Source of the DNA: Nephrocerus scutellatus | Taxonomy: Eukaryota; Arthropoda; Insecta; Diptera; Pipunculidae | DNA length: 64,000 bases | Assembly (NCBI GenBank): GCA_947095585.1 | Contig: OX352763.1 | Coordinates: 113,129,908-113,193,907, forward strand | Direction: 5' to 3' | Part shown: positions 10,141 to 21,448 of the stretch, piece after piece | Numbering within the stretch: position 1 is the stretch's first letter | Layout of the letters: every line of letters starts with the position of its first letter | Translations under genes and position numbers: made by a program | Notes under the pieces: generated by a model | What the model was told of the DNA's origin: nothing | Databases searched by the model: none | The model's input: the letters and a program-made list of their open reading frames with translations, nothing else

Positions 10141-11396
10141 GTCTATCCCTTTAATCAACTCCCGCACAAATCACTTTACGGAATCAGAAATCAACTGTTC
10201 CTAAATTACATCACACTATAGAATAAAATTAATTTTTTATTAAACATTTCTGTCTGTTGGAATCTGAGATGCTCCTCATCGACGACAAAGGACAACGAAC
10301 TGTCGGTGTAGAGGGAGGACGCAACCAACCAAGCATAGCACCACACTACCACAGCACACCAACGGTCACCTTAGGTTAAATCATTTTCATTTTTATCTGG
10401 AATTTATGCGACTGGAAGTAAAGTAAATCTCGAAATTATTTCGTGATATTTTTCGGTCAACTGGCTGCCGTTGACAGGATGACGGAATCAACATAAAACG
10501 ACGACAGCGGACAACATTTGAACTGAACATTAAACGACGTTAGCTTTGCTTCCCGCCGAATGGGCAGAATACTACCGGGTAGCAACAACTGCGTCTGTCC
10601 TTCTACGAAGTCTGGTATTTGTAGTTGTTGTTGTTGTGTAATCCGTGACCAGTGGACCGTGATTTATGCCGGACAGATCGGCAGCCAGCGTACACATCCT
10701 CCGATCCGGTTGATCATTGGATTCGCGCGGCGTTCGCATTTCGAAGTAATTTGCACATGGTCATTGGGCGGGGCAAGAGTTTATGGATTTTGCTTTAAGT
10801 CTTGATTTATAAAGCATCCAATTTATGATGAACACAATCACATCTTATAGTTCGCAAAGACAGCGATTTCTGATTAAAAATGGAATGTCTGAATGGTTGG
10901 CAATTAATTCCATTCCCGTGTTTCGTTGTTATGCAATGAGAGATTCCTCTTTGTCTCAGCAGGGGTTTGCGCTTAGGTGGATTAGTTTTGACAATGCAAG
11001 GAATTTGACTATTTTATTATGAATTTCGAAAAATGGATACCTTAATAATAATTAACAAATCATAATTTAATGTAAATTTCATATGCATCCGGAGTTGGAG
11101 TGAATAAATAGATAACACAAAGCGAATGAATCCAACTAGTTGATTGGCATTTCAAGTTTTTTTTTAGTGAATACATAGTTTAGTTGTATGCAGGCAGGTA
11201 AAATACAAATAGAGAGTGCAGTTGTTTGGTTAATTTGGTCCATCCTGCTGTGAAAGACCACATAACCAACAAAATTTCATTGCGATGGAACATACTCGTA
11301 CTATTCCATACAGAAATAGCATTTGTGATTTATGATCCCTTCTCAACATTGCGCTTTTCCGTTTTTATTAAATGTTTTATAAATGAATGTCTGTTG
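10141..11396. other. No gene recognised
   Basis: No convincing coding region. Short frames at 10560-10805 and 10825-11022 show no known motif, and their Cys runs come from a TTG repeat near 10625. Confidence 0.5.
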
Positions 11397-11480
11397 GTTT
11401 GTAATATGGCACTAAAACTCAAACTAGACAGCCGATTGAGGTGAAACTTTCACAGGATATGCGTCTGAACAAACCAACAG
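11397..11480 (+). repeat. Dispersed repeat D, copy 1
   Basis: About 84 bp shared with 27361-27443, including ACTAAAACTCAAA, GCCGATTGAG, TGAAACTTTCACAG and ATATGCGTCT. No coding potential is visible. Confidence 0.8.
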
Positions 11481-11642
11481 TGCGAGTATATATTAATTTG
11501 AAATGGAATTGATACGATCAATTTATAAAGGGTTTTTCAATAGGGACATAACAATTTTGTATTTTAATACAAATGCACGTTTAAGCTTTTTTTGTGAACT
11601 GTTAATACCAAAACATCAGCCAAGGTTTGGGTTTTTATCACG

Positions 11643-11996
11643 GTGAAGTTTATGAACGAGCAACGTTTGGAAATTAATAAAAATTACTACCGAAAGTCTG
11701 AGTCGGTGGTCGCAACTTTAAGAGAGCTTACTCCAATTTTCGATCGTAATAGTCGTCCCACCAGAGAGACTGTGCGTGCTATAGTTGACGAATTCGAGTC
11801 AATATATGTGAAAGAGCCTGTTCACCGGCGGAAGAAAGCAGCCCTGGTGAAGAATCTCGTCCGTGAACTAGAACAGCACAGAGAGCAAGAACCGCACCAG
11901 GCGCGGAAGTTTAACCAAAGAGTCCGCGGTATGACGCAATATATACCGCGTTGCCGTTGCGAATGCCATCAAGTCCCACCACTTTGGTTTTCTTAA
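11643..11996 (+). pseudogene. Transposase N-terminal remnant (mariner/Tc-like, DUF4817-like)
   Basis: An open frame of 117 codons. The first ~85 residues resemble the N-terminal DNA-binding region of IS630-Tc1-mariner transposases: an Arg/Tyr-rich first helix with YYRKSESVVATLREL, then RPTRETVRAIVDEFES. It is alignable by eye with the N-terminus of the mariner at 43817. From about residue 90 the similarity fades. No DDE/D catalytic core follows; the downstream sequence is a tandem array. It is a 3'-truncated relic. Confidence 0.6.
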
Positions 11997-12164
11997 ATGC
12001 CTTGATAAAGGTTTGGATATCCGTGCTGCTGGAAGGGGTGACGCGAATTAGAGTATTGATTGGTTCTGATAGCTCATTCAAATACGCAGCAGATATACTA
12101 TTGTCAAGCTGGTTTGACAGTGTGGTGCTATCCTCTTTCCATCTCCAAAGCTGGTCCTCATGGG

Positions 12165-12815
12165 ATGTTAGTAAGCAACCGTCTTTAGCACCCCTAAGGG
12201 TTATGCTAGAATAGCGGTGACAAATGGCGAATTCATGGTTTTCGGAGTCACTATGATGAATAGTAGTGGTAAGACATCACTAGGGGTGGGTTTGTGAAGG
12301 ATGTGTCATATGACAAAACTGATATTAGTGACGAATCCATAGTTTTCGTGGTTGCTTAGGGGAACAGTGATAGTAAGACGCCTCTAGTACCCTTAGGGGT
12401 GTGCTTTGGAACTGTATGTCATATGACTTGACCGATATTAGTGAATAAGCCATAGTTTTCTTGGTCGCTTAGATGAAAAGTTATGGTAAGACACCTCTAG
12501 CACCCCTAGGAGTGGGGTTGCGAAGGCTGCGTCATATGATATAGCCGATATTAGTGACGAGTCCATAGTGTTCGAGGTCGCTGAGGTGAATAGTGATAGT
12601 AAGACACCTCTAGAATCCCTAGGGGTGGGATTTGGAAGGGTGTGTCAAATGACATGACCGATATTAGCGACGAATCCATAGTTTTCGGGTTTGCTGAGGT
12701 GAATAGTGAATGGAGAATAGTGCTGGTAAGACAACTCTTGCACTCCTAGTGGTTGGGGTTGGAATGTGTTTACATACGATATAACCGATATTAGTGTTTA
12801 ATCAAAAATTTTCCG
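12165..12815 (+). repeat. ~115-bp tandem array, about six units
   Basis: Units are marked by TAAGACACCTCTAG-like sequence at 12270, 12374, 12487, 12600 and 12727, with an earlier degenerate one near 12170. Each carries CCTAGGGGTGGG, TGTCATATGACA, CGATATTAGTGA and CCATAGTTTTCG. Spacing varies from 104 to 127 bp. Confidence 0.9.
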
Positions 12816-13984
12816 ACCAGGCAACGTCGGGCACTCGTCGGGGAAGTTGTTTTTAATAAAATCCGAATTTCAGAATTTCAAATAGAGCACTCTAACTAGG
12901 CAGCAAACGCACTTAAAGCAAACTTCGGCACGCATACGAACCATTGAGGACACAACAGAGCATTGCATACTTCAAATTGTATCTCGAACACATCGCAAAG
13001 TGCAAAGGGCAAATCTGCCAATCGTGGGTATCAAAGCTTTAAATGGTGCTGACAATAAGTGCATACAGACACAAACAGACGTTAATGTGTGTGTCCTAGT
13101 GTGCGAAATCCTTACCTGAGCACCTAATATACGAGAGTATTCCGCCTGCACATGACCGAACACCAAATGAAATCCCAGCCAAACCCATCGTGCATTTGTG
13201 TGTGAAACATTTGTTCATCATCTTTTGGCATTTTAAGCTTTGTGTGTTCCAAAGTCTATTTAAGGAAATGTACAGCAACCTTAATAATCATCATCCACAC
13301 ACAAACCTATATATACAGTGTAGTGCAGTACTCCAAGAAACAAAAACGAAACACACTCCATGGATTTTACATCTGGATAAAGAAATAGAGGTTTCTTTAC
13401 GTCAATGCTAACCCCAAAATACAGTTCGAGTGCAAGTATTGAAAGGGAGTAATAATGTATGACGGAGTAACGATTTTCTACAGTGATGGTTTCTATATAC
13501 TGTGGGGGTACCTGATCAAAGAGATGTGGAAACTGTCAAAGGAAATGACACTGCTTCCATTGCAGAGTAATTCAAGACTTTTATCTGTACTTTTCCAAGT
13601 TTATTGGAAAATCCACTTGTTTTTGGTGAAAAAACGGTTCGTTTGGTTCATACCTTATATGAGTACGATAGTCTATTGGCAGGTTAAAAAGGATTAACAA
13701 AATGCTCTTTTGTTATTTCACCTGAGAGGATAGGATATGTAGTTGTATTTTGTTGAGCTTTCTTAGCGCTTGCTCAATGGATCTTTTTCAGGAGGATACA
13801 GGGTTTGTTATATCTGAAGAATGGAAAAAAGCAGAAGGTTCTTGATGACTTTTTTACAAAAACTGCAAGCTTTGTGCCACATGGTTCAACGTTCAACGTT
13901 TGAAACAACTGCTGAGCTGTGCCACGTAAATGCTAGGGATTCTCGACTTTTATGAACATTATCGATACACGTAGTCAGGTTCAC
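12816..13984. other. No gene recognised
   Basis: Contains AC-rich tracts and short frames such as 13190-13411 and 13455-13697, with no motif that I recognise. The sequence immediately before the CR1-like fragment is unexplained. Confidence 0.5.
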
Positions 13985-14531
13985 ATCACGAATGGAATTA
14001 AACAAAACCCGGTGCAAGAAATTTTTCACTCCCTCTGACCTGGCTACTATCTACAAGGCCTTTATTCGCCCTAAACTTGAGTACAATTGTCATATCTGGT
14101 CTGGTGCGCCTAAAACCACCTTGTATCAACTAGATAGAATACAAAACCGTGCGATAAAGCTTATCGGTGACGAAAACATTGCGAAATCAATATATTCGCT
14201 TGAACACCGCCGGAACGTCTCCTGCTTGTCACTGTTTTATCGCTTCTTCCACCAGCGGTGCTCAAGAGAAATAGCCAGTTGCATGCCACCTCTCCTTGTA
14301 TTCAACCGTAATACTCGTGGCGCTCTAAATGCACATCAATTTGTATGTGGAATGCTCTGCCAAGCTCTGTCTTTCCACATCACTATGATCCACAGATATT
14401 CAAGACACAAGCTCATAGACATCTCCTCTCTTCTTTTCCTTTTCCTTAACGCCCACGCTGTGCCAAGCATATTGCCGAACATAATAAGGGTGCGAACCCC
14501 TTTTTGGGTGCGCAAATTATAAAAAAAAAAA
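13985..14531 (+). pseudogene. CR1-like non-LTR retrotransposon, 3' end of ORF2
   Basis: Encodes the post-RT tail of a CR1/Jockey-superfamily ORF2: CKKFFTPSDLATIYKAFIRP, then LEYNCHIWSGAPK, LDRIQNRAIKLIGDEN, LEHRRNVSCLSLFYRF and CSREIASCMPP. A frameshift near 14370 moves the final His-rich tail into another frame. The sequence ends in a 12-base A tract (14520-14531), consistent with a polyadenylated 3' end. It is 5'-truncated, with no RT palm, so it is a dead insertion. Confidence 0.8.
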
Positions 14532-14574
14532 ATCCCAATTTACAATCCACCAATATTTGACAACAACATTTTGT

Positions 14575-14775
14575 AAATTGGGTAAATTTTAATTTTGGAA
14601 TTTTGTATTTGGGAATTTGATTTTGGGTTATCGTACACCACCTGACAATGGGATTTTAATTTTGGGATTTTGTATTTGGAAGTTTTATTGTGGGTTAGCG
14701 TACCCAACCACAATTGACATTGCGTTTTTGTAAACTGGGATTTTAATTTTAGGGTAGCATATTTAACCTCAGTCA
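14575..14775 (+). repeat. Short AT-rich tandem repeat
   Basis: Two to three units of about 80-95 bp, each with GATTTTAATTTTGGGATTTTG and GGGTTAKCGTACMC. The repeat directly follows the CR1-like poly(A). Confidence 0.75.
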
Positions 14776-16129
14776 AGTGGATAATAGATCAAACGATTCG
14801 TGCTAAATAAGATTTTCATTTAAAATGTACAATAAAAGAACAACAGTTAGATTTTTTTATTGCAAAATCACCACCATTTTAACGAACTATTAAATTTCCT
14901 AAATGCAATACAAATTTGCTATATATCCTACTGAACAGCTGGCTTAATGGGAGGACTGATGCCTGTCCTTGATGCCAATATGTATTTTGGCAAGGACCTA
15001 CCTACCACTGTCATGTGTCACCTTCCTCACAATCTACGGTTGGACATGTCAAAAGTTTTTGTACAACAAAAACGTGATCAGAGTATCTTATTATCCCTTA
15101 TCCACGCTCGATTTGCGTCTTATGGTGTACAACACACAGATGTTATGTCATTTTGTATGACAACAATAACACATCATATTATCCTTGACAGTACTTGAGA
15201 GAGCATGTTGTTGCATGTAAGTACCAGTTTGATGTTTCATGGCAAATTGGCGAGGTGACGGTGCACGTTCTACTCGTATTGGCGTATTGTTGAAGCATAA
15301 ATAAAATAACTAAGTATAACTATTATCAAGAGTACATAACTATGTTGTCTGGAAGGGATAACTTTATGAAACACAACTATTTTGCGGGTTTGCTGGCATG
15401 TGTTTACTTAAATCATGCAGGACTTGAACTGAATACTAAAAATGCTCGTGTCAATGAAAAATGAAATGTCATGGTCATCGATTTAAAAATAAAAAACACG
15501 GATACAGAGGTTTCTTTTGGTTTTTTGTGTGACCATTCATACTCCTTCGAAGGAGCTCACTGAATATATTATTTGAATCTCAATCCAAAGAATAATAGTA
15601 AGCTTACTATTTATCGTCTTTTGAAAAACGTATCTTTCGATTGCAGATGACATACCCACAGTCTGTCTCCTACCCAAAAGATTCCTACTAACAATGAGCA
15701 TCACAAATAATTCATATCCTGTCGAATGAGTAAGGAGTAGGTAGGTTCTTTCACATAATATAGTTATACAGAAGCCAATCCCTTTTTATGCGCAAATCAA
15801 TCGAACTTTGCAGTTTTGTTATAAATATCCTTTAGTATTATATGGATTTTCCTCATCGATATTTTCCTCAATAAAAGGTTTGTTGTTTATTTTGTTGTTT
15901 ACTAGGATAATATTATATTCATTTCATATATCCTTGAAGCTATTTATAAAACACAAAGTACAGGTGCTTTGTGCATTTTTGTTTGCAGTTGCAGTGTGAG
16001 AGTGTAAAACGTTGATATGCAAAAGGCTTCAACGATAAAGGGAGGACAGTGTCTCTGTGTGCTATCCAGGGCCGTACTGTAGGAAAAGTGAGATTCTATG
16101 AAGGGCCTTTTTCAGCACAAATTTATTTT
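14776..16129. other. No gene recognised
   Basis: AT-rich sequence. The open frames at 14947-15198 and 15808-15999 have no recognisable domain, and no element boundary is evident. Confidence 0.5.
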
Positions 16130-17430
16130 TATAATTTTTATAACAGGATGAGCAAATGATACGATTTTGGGGTTTCTATGTCAATGCGTTAAAGTACCTG
16201 CCATGCCAGCTCACCTCAAAAAATTAAAATTACTCCTAATAGGAACCTGTTATGTAAAAGGTGTGTATCAGAATTGATTGCCCTTTTTACCGCCGTCAAT
16301 TTTATACTTTTAAGGTCTCTACATCAATGAGGTATGGTACATGCCAAACAAACTGAGGTCTGTACATCAATGATATCTGGTACCTCCCATATAAAATGTT
16401 CCCAAAAAATAATCTTTTGTGCTCTAGCTTCTCACAGGAACCTTTGATGTAAATGTTATGTATCAGCTGTTTTGTGCCTATGTTACCACCGAAAATTTGA
16501 GACATTTTTGAGGTCTGTACATCAATGATATCTGGTACCTCCCATATAAAATGATCCCAAAAATAATCTTTTGTGCTCTAACTCCTCACAGGAACCTTTG
16601 ATGTAAATGTTATGTATTAGTTGTGTTGTGCCTATGTTTTCACTGACAATTTCAGACATTTTTGAGGTCTCTACATCAATGATATCTGGTACCTCCCATA
16701 TAAAATGATCCCAAAAAAAGTTTTTGTGCTCTAACTACGCACAGAAACCTCTGATGTAAAATCATATATCAGTTGTATAGTACCAATATTTACCACCGAA
16801 AATTTGACACTTTTTTGAAGTCTGTACGTCAATGATCTTGTACCACCCAATGATCCCAAAAAATAACCTTTTGTGCTCTAACTCCTCACAGTCCCTGTTA
16901 TGTAAAAACTTAAAACGTAAACACTTTGACACTTTTTTGAGGTCTGTATGTCAAAAATGGCTAGTATCTTCCATTCAAACTTTCACCAAAATGCCTTTTG
17001 TATGTGTAGTGCCCATGTTACCACTGACAATTTGACACTTTTTCGAGGTCTGCACTTCAATGATGCCTGCCATTCAAACTTTCCAAAAAAAATATGCCTC
17101 TATGCTGTCCTCACAGAAAGCTCTGGTGGTGGTGTACCAGCTGTGTAGTGCCTATGTTACCACCGAAAATTTGAGACATTTTTGAGGTCTGTACGTCAAT
17201 GATACCTGGTACCACACAATGATCCCAAAAATAATCTTTTGTGCTCTAACTCCTTACAGTCACCTGTGATGTAAAAACTTATATCAGTTGTATAGTAACT
17301 ATGTTACCACCGACAATTTGACACTTTTTTTAAGGTCTGCATGTCAATGATATCTGGTACCTGCTTTCCTTTCCTTTCCTTTCCTCAATTAATGAATATG
17401 CTCTAACTCCTCAGAGGATCCTCAAAAGTA
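16130..17430 (+). repeat. ~110-165-bp tandem array, about ten units
   Basis: Repeated marker TTTTGAGGTCTGTACRTCAATGA occurs at or near 16314, 16350, 16509, 16669, 16818, 16935, 17043, 17181 and 17331, with a weaker one near 16170. Units also share ATCTGGTACCTCCCAT, GTGCTCTAACTCCTCACAG and GCCTATGTTACCACCGA. The last unit runs into a short (TTTCC)n tract at 17361-17384. Central units are well conserved and edge units are decayed. Confidence 0.9.
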
Positions 17431-17809
17431 AGAGCTGTGATTCAGCTGTGTAGTTATGCCTATGTTACCGTCGATATTTTACAGTTTTGTCAGCTATTTC
17501 TGTACTTGTGGACGATATCATTAAGACTAATGCAGATACAAAAAATATTGCTTCTGAAACTCGAAGCAAAACTCTTATATCTAATGGGATTTTCATTAGG
17601 ACAATGCCATTATCATATATCAATGCCATTAATTGTGGAGTACAGCATCATTCAATTGTCTTTTACGGAAACTGCACTATACTAGCGAATGCACTAAACC
17701 CAATTTTTCCATAACTATTTCGCAAAAATCGTGCGATATCTCGGTAAGTTCCCATTCGATATTGGTCCTGAGATCATCTAAAAGCTCTGTCAGCTGATGG
17801 TCGTTTGTT

Positions 17810-17829
17810 GGCTTTAGTTCTTAGGTTAA
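17810..17829 (+). repeat. Left target-site duplication of R1-like insertion
   Basis: GGCTTTAGTTCTTAGGTTAA matches 18976-18995 at 17 of 20 positions and flanks the minus-strand R1-like fragment. Confidence 0.6.
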
Positions 17830-18975
17830 GTTTGGTGGCTGCTATTGCACACTTAGACCGTTGACGGTCCATTGTGGTACCACAGGATTAAAGTCTTTCC
17901 CCTTTTACTACAAAGCTCATTTGGTTCTCTTTATGAATTTTAGGATGTCTCCTACTTTACAGTCCTCGACATCCGATAAGATGTTTAATGTGTGATATCC
18001 CAAATGTTTCAGTCTTTTTCTTGCAAGAGCCGGACATGTACACAGGATGTGGGATACTGTTTCTTCCTCTTCGGGATTATAGCAGCTTCTACAGAAGTCA
18101 TTAAACTCACGGTTCATCCTTCTAGCATGTACATCAACGAGACAGTGCCCTGTTAAAATAACCTTTGTCATTCTCCTATCCCTTTTTTGCAGGGATATCA
18201 GTGCTATAGAGCGATTTAAGTCCAGCTTAGGCCAAACTTGTTTTGCTATAGTACATGTAGCGGTAGGCGCCCACATTGCGTTTAATGCTTCTGCCTCTTT
18301 CCTAAGCAAAAACTTAACTTAACTTAAAACGCCCTTTCCGGCAGCAGTTGAAGTTTAGTGCCATTTTAAGCCAGTTCGTCTGCCTTGCAGGTACCGACGA
18401 TATCAGAGTGACCGGGGACCCAGACTAAGCGGATGTTTTTTCCTTGAGAGATGTGTGGCAGCTTATCGCTACCACCGACGTCATTGAGAATGAATGCAGC
18501 GATTTGATTGCCACCTGACTGTCTACATAAATTACGATATCGGTTACCGATACTATATTATGTCTCAGTCAGGTGTCTGCCTTCTCAATCGCCGTCACCT
18601 CAGCCTGATACACGCTGCAGTGGTCCGGGAGCCGAACGGAATTTTTTTCGTTGGGTTTGTCACAGTAGCCGCCGGCACCGACTTTACCGTCAAGCTTGGA
18701 GCCGTCCGTGAAGAATTTTATTGCAAGAGTTCCTTGTCGCGAGCCATCCATCCCTCCATTGCTCCCTGGGGGGATAGATTGCCCGAAATCCTTGAAGCAG
18801 AGTTATTGATGGTCAAGTGTCCCGTTTGAATTCATATCTACTGACGTGTTGCTGACAGTCGCGCGGCCGTATTGGCTGCCCTTTTTAGCTTCTCCAAGAG
18901 TTTTACGCAGCTGGATTTTCTAGAGCCAGCCACCAGACAGTTACCCAATACATACGTATTGGTCTTACTACGGCT
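17830..18975 (-). pseudogene. R1/LOA-like non-LTR retrotransposon, 5'-truncated
   Basis: Read on the minus strand, the copy starts in the RT tail (about 18972; AVVRPI). It passes through an RNase H domain (18690-18400; FFTDGSKLDGKVGAG, YQAEVTAIE, VDSQVAI, VWVPGHSDI) and a C-terminal region (18309-17917). The latter has TGHCLVDVHA and a C-x2-C...H-x3-C-x-C knuckle (CRSC, HILCTCPAL). The frame is broken several times between 18300 and 18900. The C-terminal 130 codons are intact, and about 85 bp of 3' UTR follow. Flanking 20-bp direct repeats and an uninterrupted paralogue at 19480-19620 mark this as a genuine retrotransposition event, later decayed. Confidence 0.85.
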
Positions 18976-18995
18976 GGCTTCAGTTCTTGGGTCAA
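18976..18995 (+). repeat. Right target-site duplication of R1-like insertion
   Basis: GGCTTCAGTTCTTGGGTCAA is the partner of 17810-17829. Host-type sequence (AAGCAATCTTATAA) resumes immediately after and is shared with 19590. Confidence 0.6.
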
Positions 18996-19450
18996 AGCAA
19001 TCTTATAAGGATGCAAGCCGATGTCCTTAAGCATTATTCCCCACAAACTGGTAGCTGTGATGCCCGATTACCTAGATTGACACGAAATCAAAAAATTTAC
19101 ACTCATGCTTTATTGTATTCTAGCACTGTTTTCCGACCCATATCCCTTGGTCTTTCTTCTTTCTTCGACATTGTGGATTACATTCTAACGCTATATGTCC
19201 TCTTTAAGGAATTCCTATCGTATATCAGCATATCGGATGATTACCGTATATCTAATTACTTCACATAGTTGCATCCCTATTAAAAGACTCAGAGGTCTCA
19301 GTTAACATGCAATCATCGTTTAATTAAATCCAATAATAACTAACACTTTGTCCCAAACTATTAATGAGTAAAAAGAATTAGTCAAAGTATACAACGCTGA
19401 GGTACTCCAAATTTCATCTTGCAAACCCTTGGTTTTTTTATGGTACTGTT
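18996..19450 (+). repeat. Segmental direct duplication, copy 1
   Basis: Aligns with 19590-20046 throughout: AAGCAATCTTATAA, GTGGATTACATTCTAACGCTA, TTAATGAGTAAAAAGAATT and CAAAGTATACAAC. Its left continuation is 17725-17809, on the other side of the R1-like insertion. No coding is recognised in either copy; the short frames at 18987 and 19605 are not conserved in a convincing way. Confidence 0.85.
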
Positions 19451-19479
19451 TAATATAACTTTGTTGGTATTTTTCACAA

Positions 19480-20046
19480 AAATCATGCGATATGTCAATT
19501 CACATTCGCATTCAATGTGGATAGTTTAAATTTTAGACAGAAAATTTAGACTCTAAATGATCTGTCAGCTTATGTTAGTTCGGCTTTAAAGCAATCTTAT
19601 AACTATGCAAGCCGAAGTCCTTAAGCAAAAATCACCACAAACTTGTCAAGGTGATGCCCAATTCCTACGATTAACCCAGAATCAACAAATTTGGGACCTC
19701 GCTTACACTTATGCTTTAATTTCCTCTAGCCCCCTTTTCCGCCAGGTATTCCATGGTCTTTTAGCTTTCTTTAATTTGGTGGATTACATTCTAACGCTAC
19801 CCTCGCTATAATAAGGCTATAAGCCATTCTTATTGTATGTCAGCATATCATATGATTCTCGTATATTTTATTACTTCACATAATTGCATCCTTAATACAG
19901 ATAAAAAGAATCATAATTTAATTAAATGCAACAAAAACTAACAGCTTGTCAGAACTTATTAATGAGTAAAAAGAATTGGTCAAAGTATACAACCCTGAGG
20001 TACTCCGCATTTTATCTTCCAATCCACGGAGTTTTCATGATACTCT
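19480..20046 (+). repeat. Segmental direct duplication, copy 2
   Basis: Uninterrupted partner of copy 1. Its left part (CACAAAAATCATGCGATAT) corresponds to 17725-17809 and its right part to 18996-19450. It serves as an empty-site reference for the R1-like insertion. Confidence 0.8.
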
Positions 20047-20223
20047 CAAGATTAGGTTATCTTATTAGTAGTTAGTTAGTAGAAGTCGGTACATTTTTAT
20101 TATTTAATAAAAATAAATATATAAATATAAAAATAAGTAATAAAAAAGCGTCATAGCTCTTTAATTCCGAATGTGGTTTAAAATTTTCAGTTTGATACTT
20201 TCCGAGGAGACTCAAATGTGACG

Positions 20224-20293
20224 TGCAGTGGTAGGAATTTTTTAAATCATGCGAAGGGTGTGTGGCATGACTTAAAAAATTCCTAGCACTGCA
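20224..20293. other. Perfect-looking hairpin, 29-bp arms
   Basis: Arms 20224-20252 and 20265-20293 are inverted repeats with two mismatches (TGCAGTG...TTTTTTAA...CATGC). The 12-nt loop is GAAGGGTGTGTG-like. It could be a transposon remnant or a transcribed hairpin. Nothing in the sequence decides between them. Confidence 0.8.
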
Positions 20294-21009
20294 AACCAGC
20301 TATTACCTATAAAACTCAAATTCCTTGCTGAATTCCTGGCCCTATTCCGACCATGCACAAAGTCGTATCAACAACGTACAAAAGACGAGCTAGCAGAGTT
20401 TATTTGCTTTGTGTCGAAAGTCGATGTCAAGTATTTTTTTGGATTTTTTGGATTTATAAGAAAAAAACAATCGCTTCCATCTCCTTCTGAAATCGCCAAT
20501 CTACTTGAGAGTGGTATGAATTTCTATGGTTACGTAGATATGCTACAAACGATCTTCTTGCACGGTTCACATAACAAAATGTACGTCGTTGCAGGAAAGA
20601 AAAGAAGGACAATGCAGATATGAGTTAGTTGAGTTGTTTTGTTGAATGAAATGAAAATAAACTACGAGTACAGCAGATTCACCCACACCAACATACCTAG
20701 TTTGAGGGAAACATACTAAACTGTAAACAGAAAAGGATACCCAAACAACAGAAAGGACTCTATCAGTTGGAATAGTTTAGTGTAAGTTTTGACTTTTTAT
20801 TTATTGCTTTTTGGGCAATGGTTGATGGCAGGTAGCATGACCTCCTTTATTGTGGGTTTTTGTTTGCACTTACTATGCACAAGAACTATTCAGCGGCTGT
20901 AGACAGCTTTTTCAAGTGGAGTCTTCGTTGAAGTTCTAGTGAGTAGTGAGTGAAAGTTTTCATATTTCATCGAAGTTTCGCATGAAGGAAAAAGGACTTT
21001 TTTGTGTAT
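20294..21009. other. No gene recognised
   Basis: The open frame at 20411-20623 has no motif that I recognise. No clear repeats are visible before the LTR that begins at 21010. Confidence 0.5.
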
Positions 21010-21448
21010 TGTTACGAAAATGTAAATAGAAATCTTTTATCGCACTGTAGATACTCGTATAAAATAATGTATTGAATTGTATTAGAATTGTTGAATTACT
21101 AAAAATTGTGGCATACAATTAGGCTCAGTAAAACTGTATATAACATTTATACGTGTGGAACTTGTATATACTCTAAACTAGCTTCTGGAAATTGTTAATT
21201 TGGTATAAATACAGATACTTTATCGCAGTATGTTAAATATTATTTGGCACTAACCCAGACTAATTGAAAAGTTGAAAAGTAGATAGGTCTACCGCCTATG
21301 TGAATAATAGTTTTATGAGTGAATAATAAGTAATCACCAGTGTAAATTTGTGAATCTTTCTAATTGTTGGTTAAAGTTGTAATTTGTGAGTAAAAGAACT
21401 TGTATTGTGTTTTCATTTGCAAAATCCTAAAGCCTAAATTTCGTAACA
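21010..21448 (+). mobile_element. Solo-like LTR, family LTR-A, copy 1
   Basis: About 439 bp starting TGTTACGAAAATG and ending AAATTTCGTAACA, so the ends are inverted 10-mers of the TG...CA type. It aligns with 22317-22805 along most of its length, sharing GAAATCTTT, TCGCACTGTA, CATACAATTAGGCTCAGTAA, CTACCGCCTA, AATAAGTAATCAC and GTGTAAATTTGTGAA. The flanking 4-mers do not match, so no target duplication is visible. No PBS or gag/pol follows. Confidence 0.8.

Noticed and set aside
9260..10221. Several Ser/Leu-rich plus-strand open frames
   Set aside because: Low-complexity translations of a CT-rich tandem array.
14947..15198. Two overlapping frames of 63-83 codons
   Set aside because: No motif, no splice or start context, ordinary length for AT-rich random sequence.
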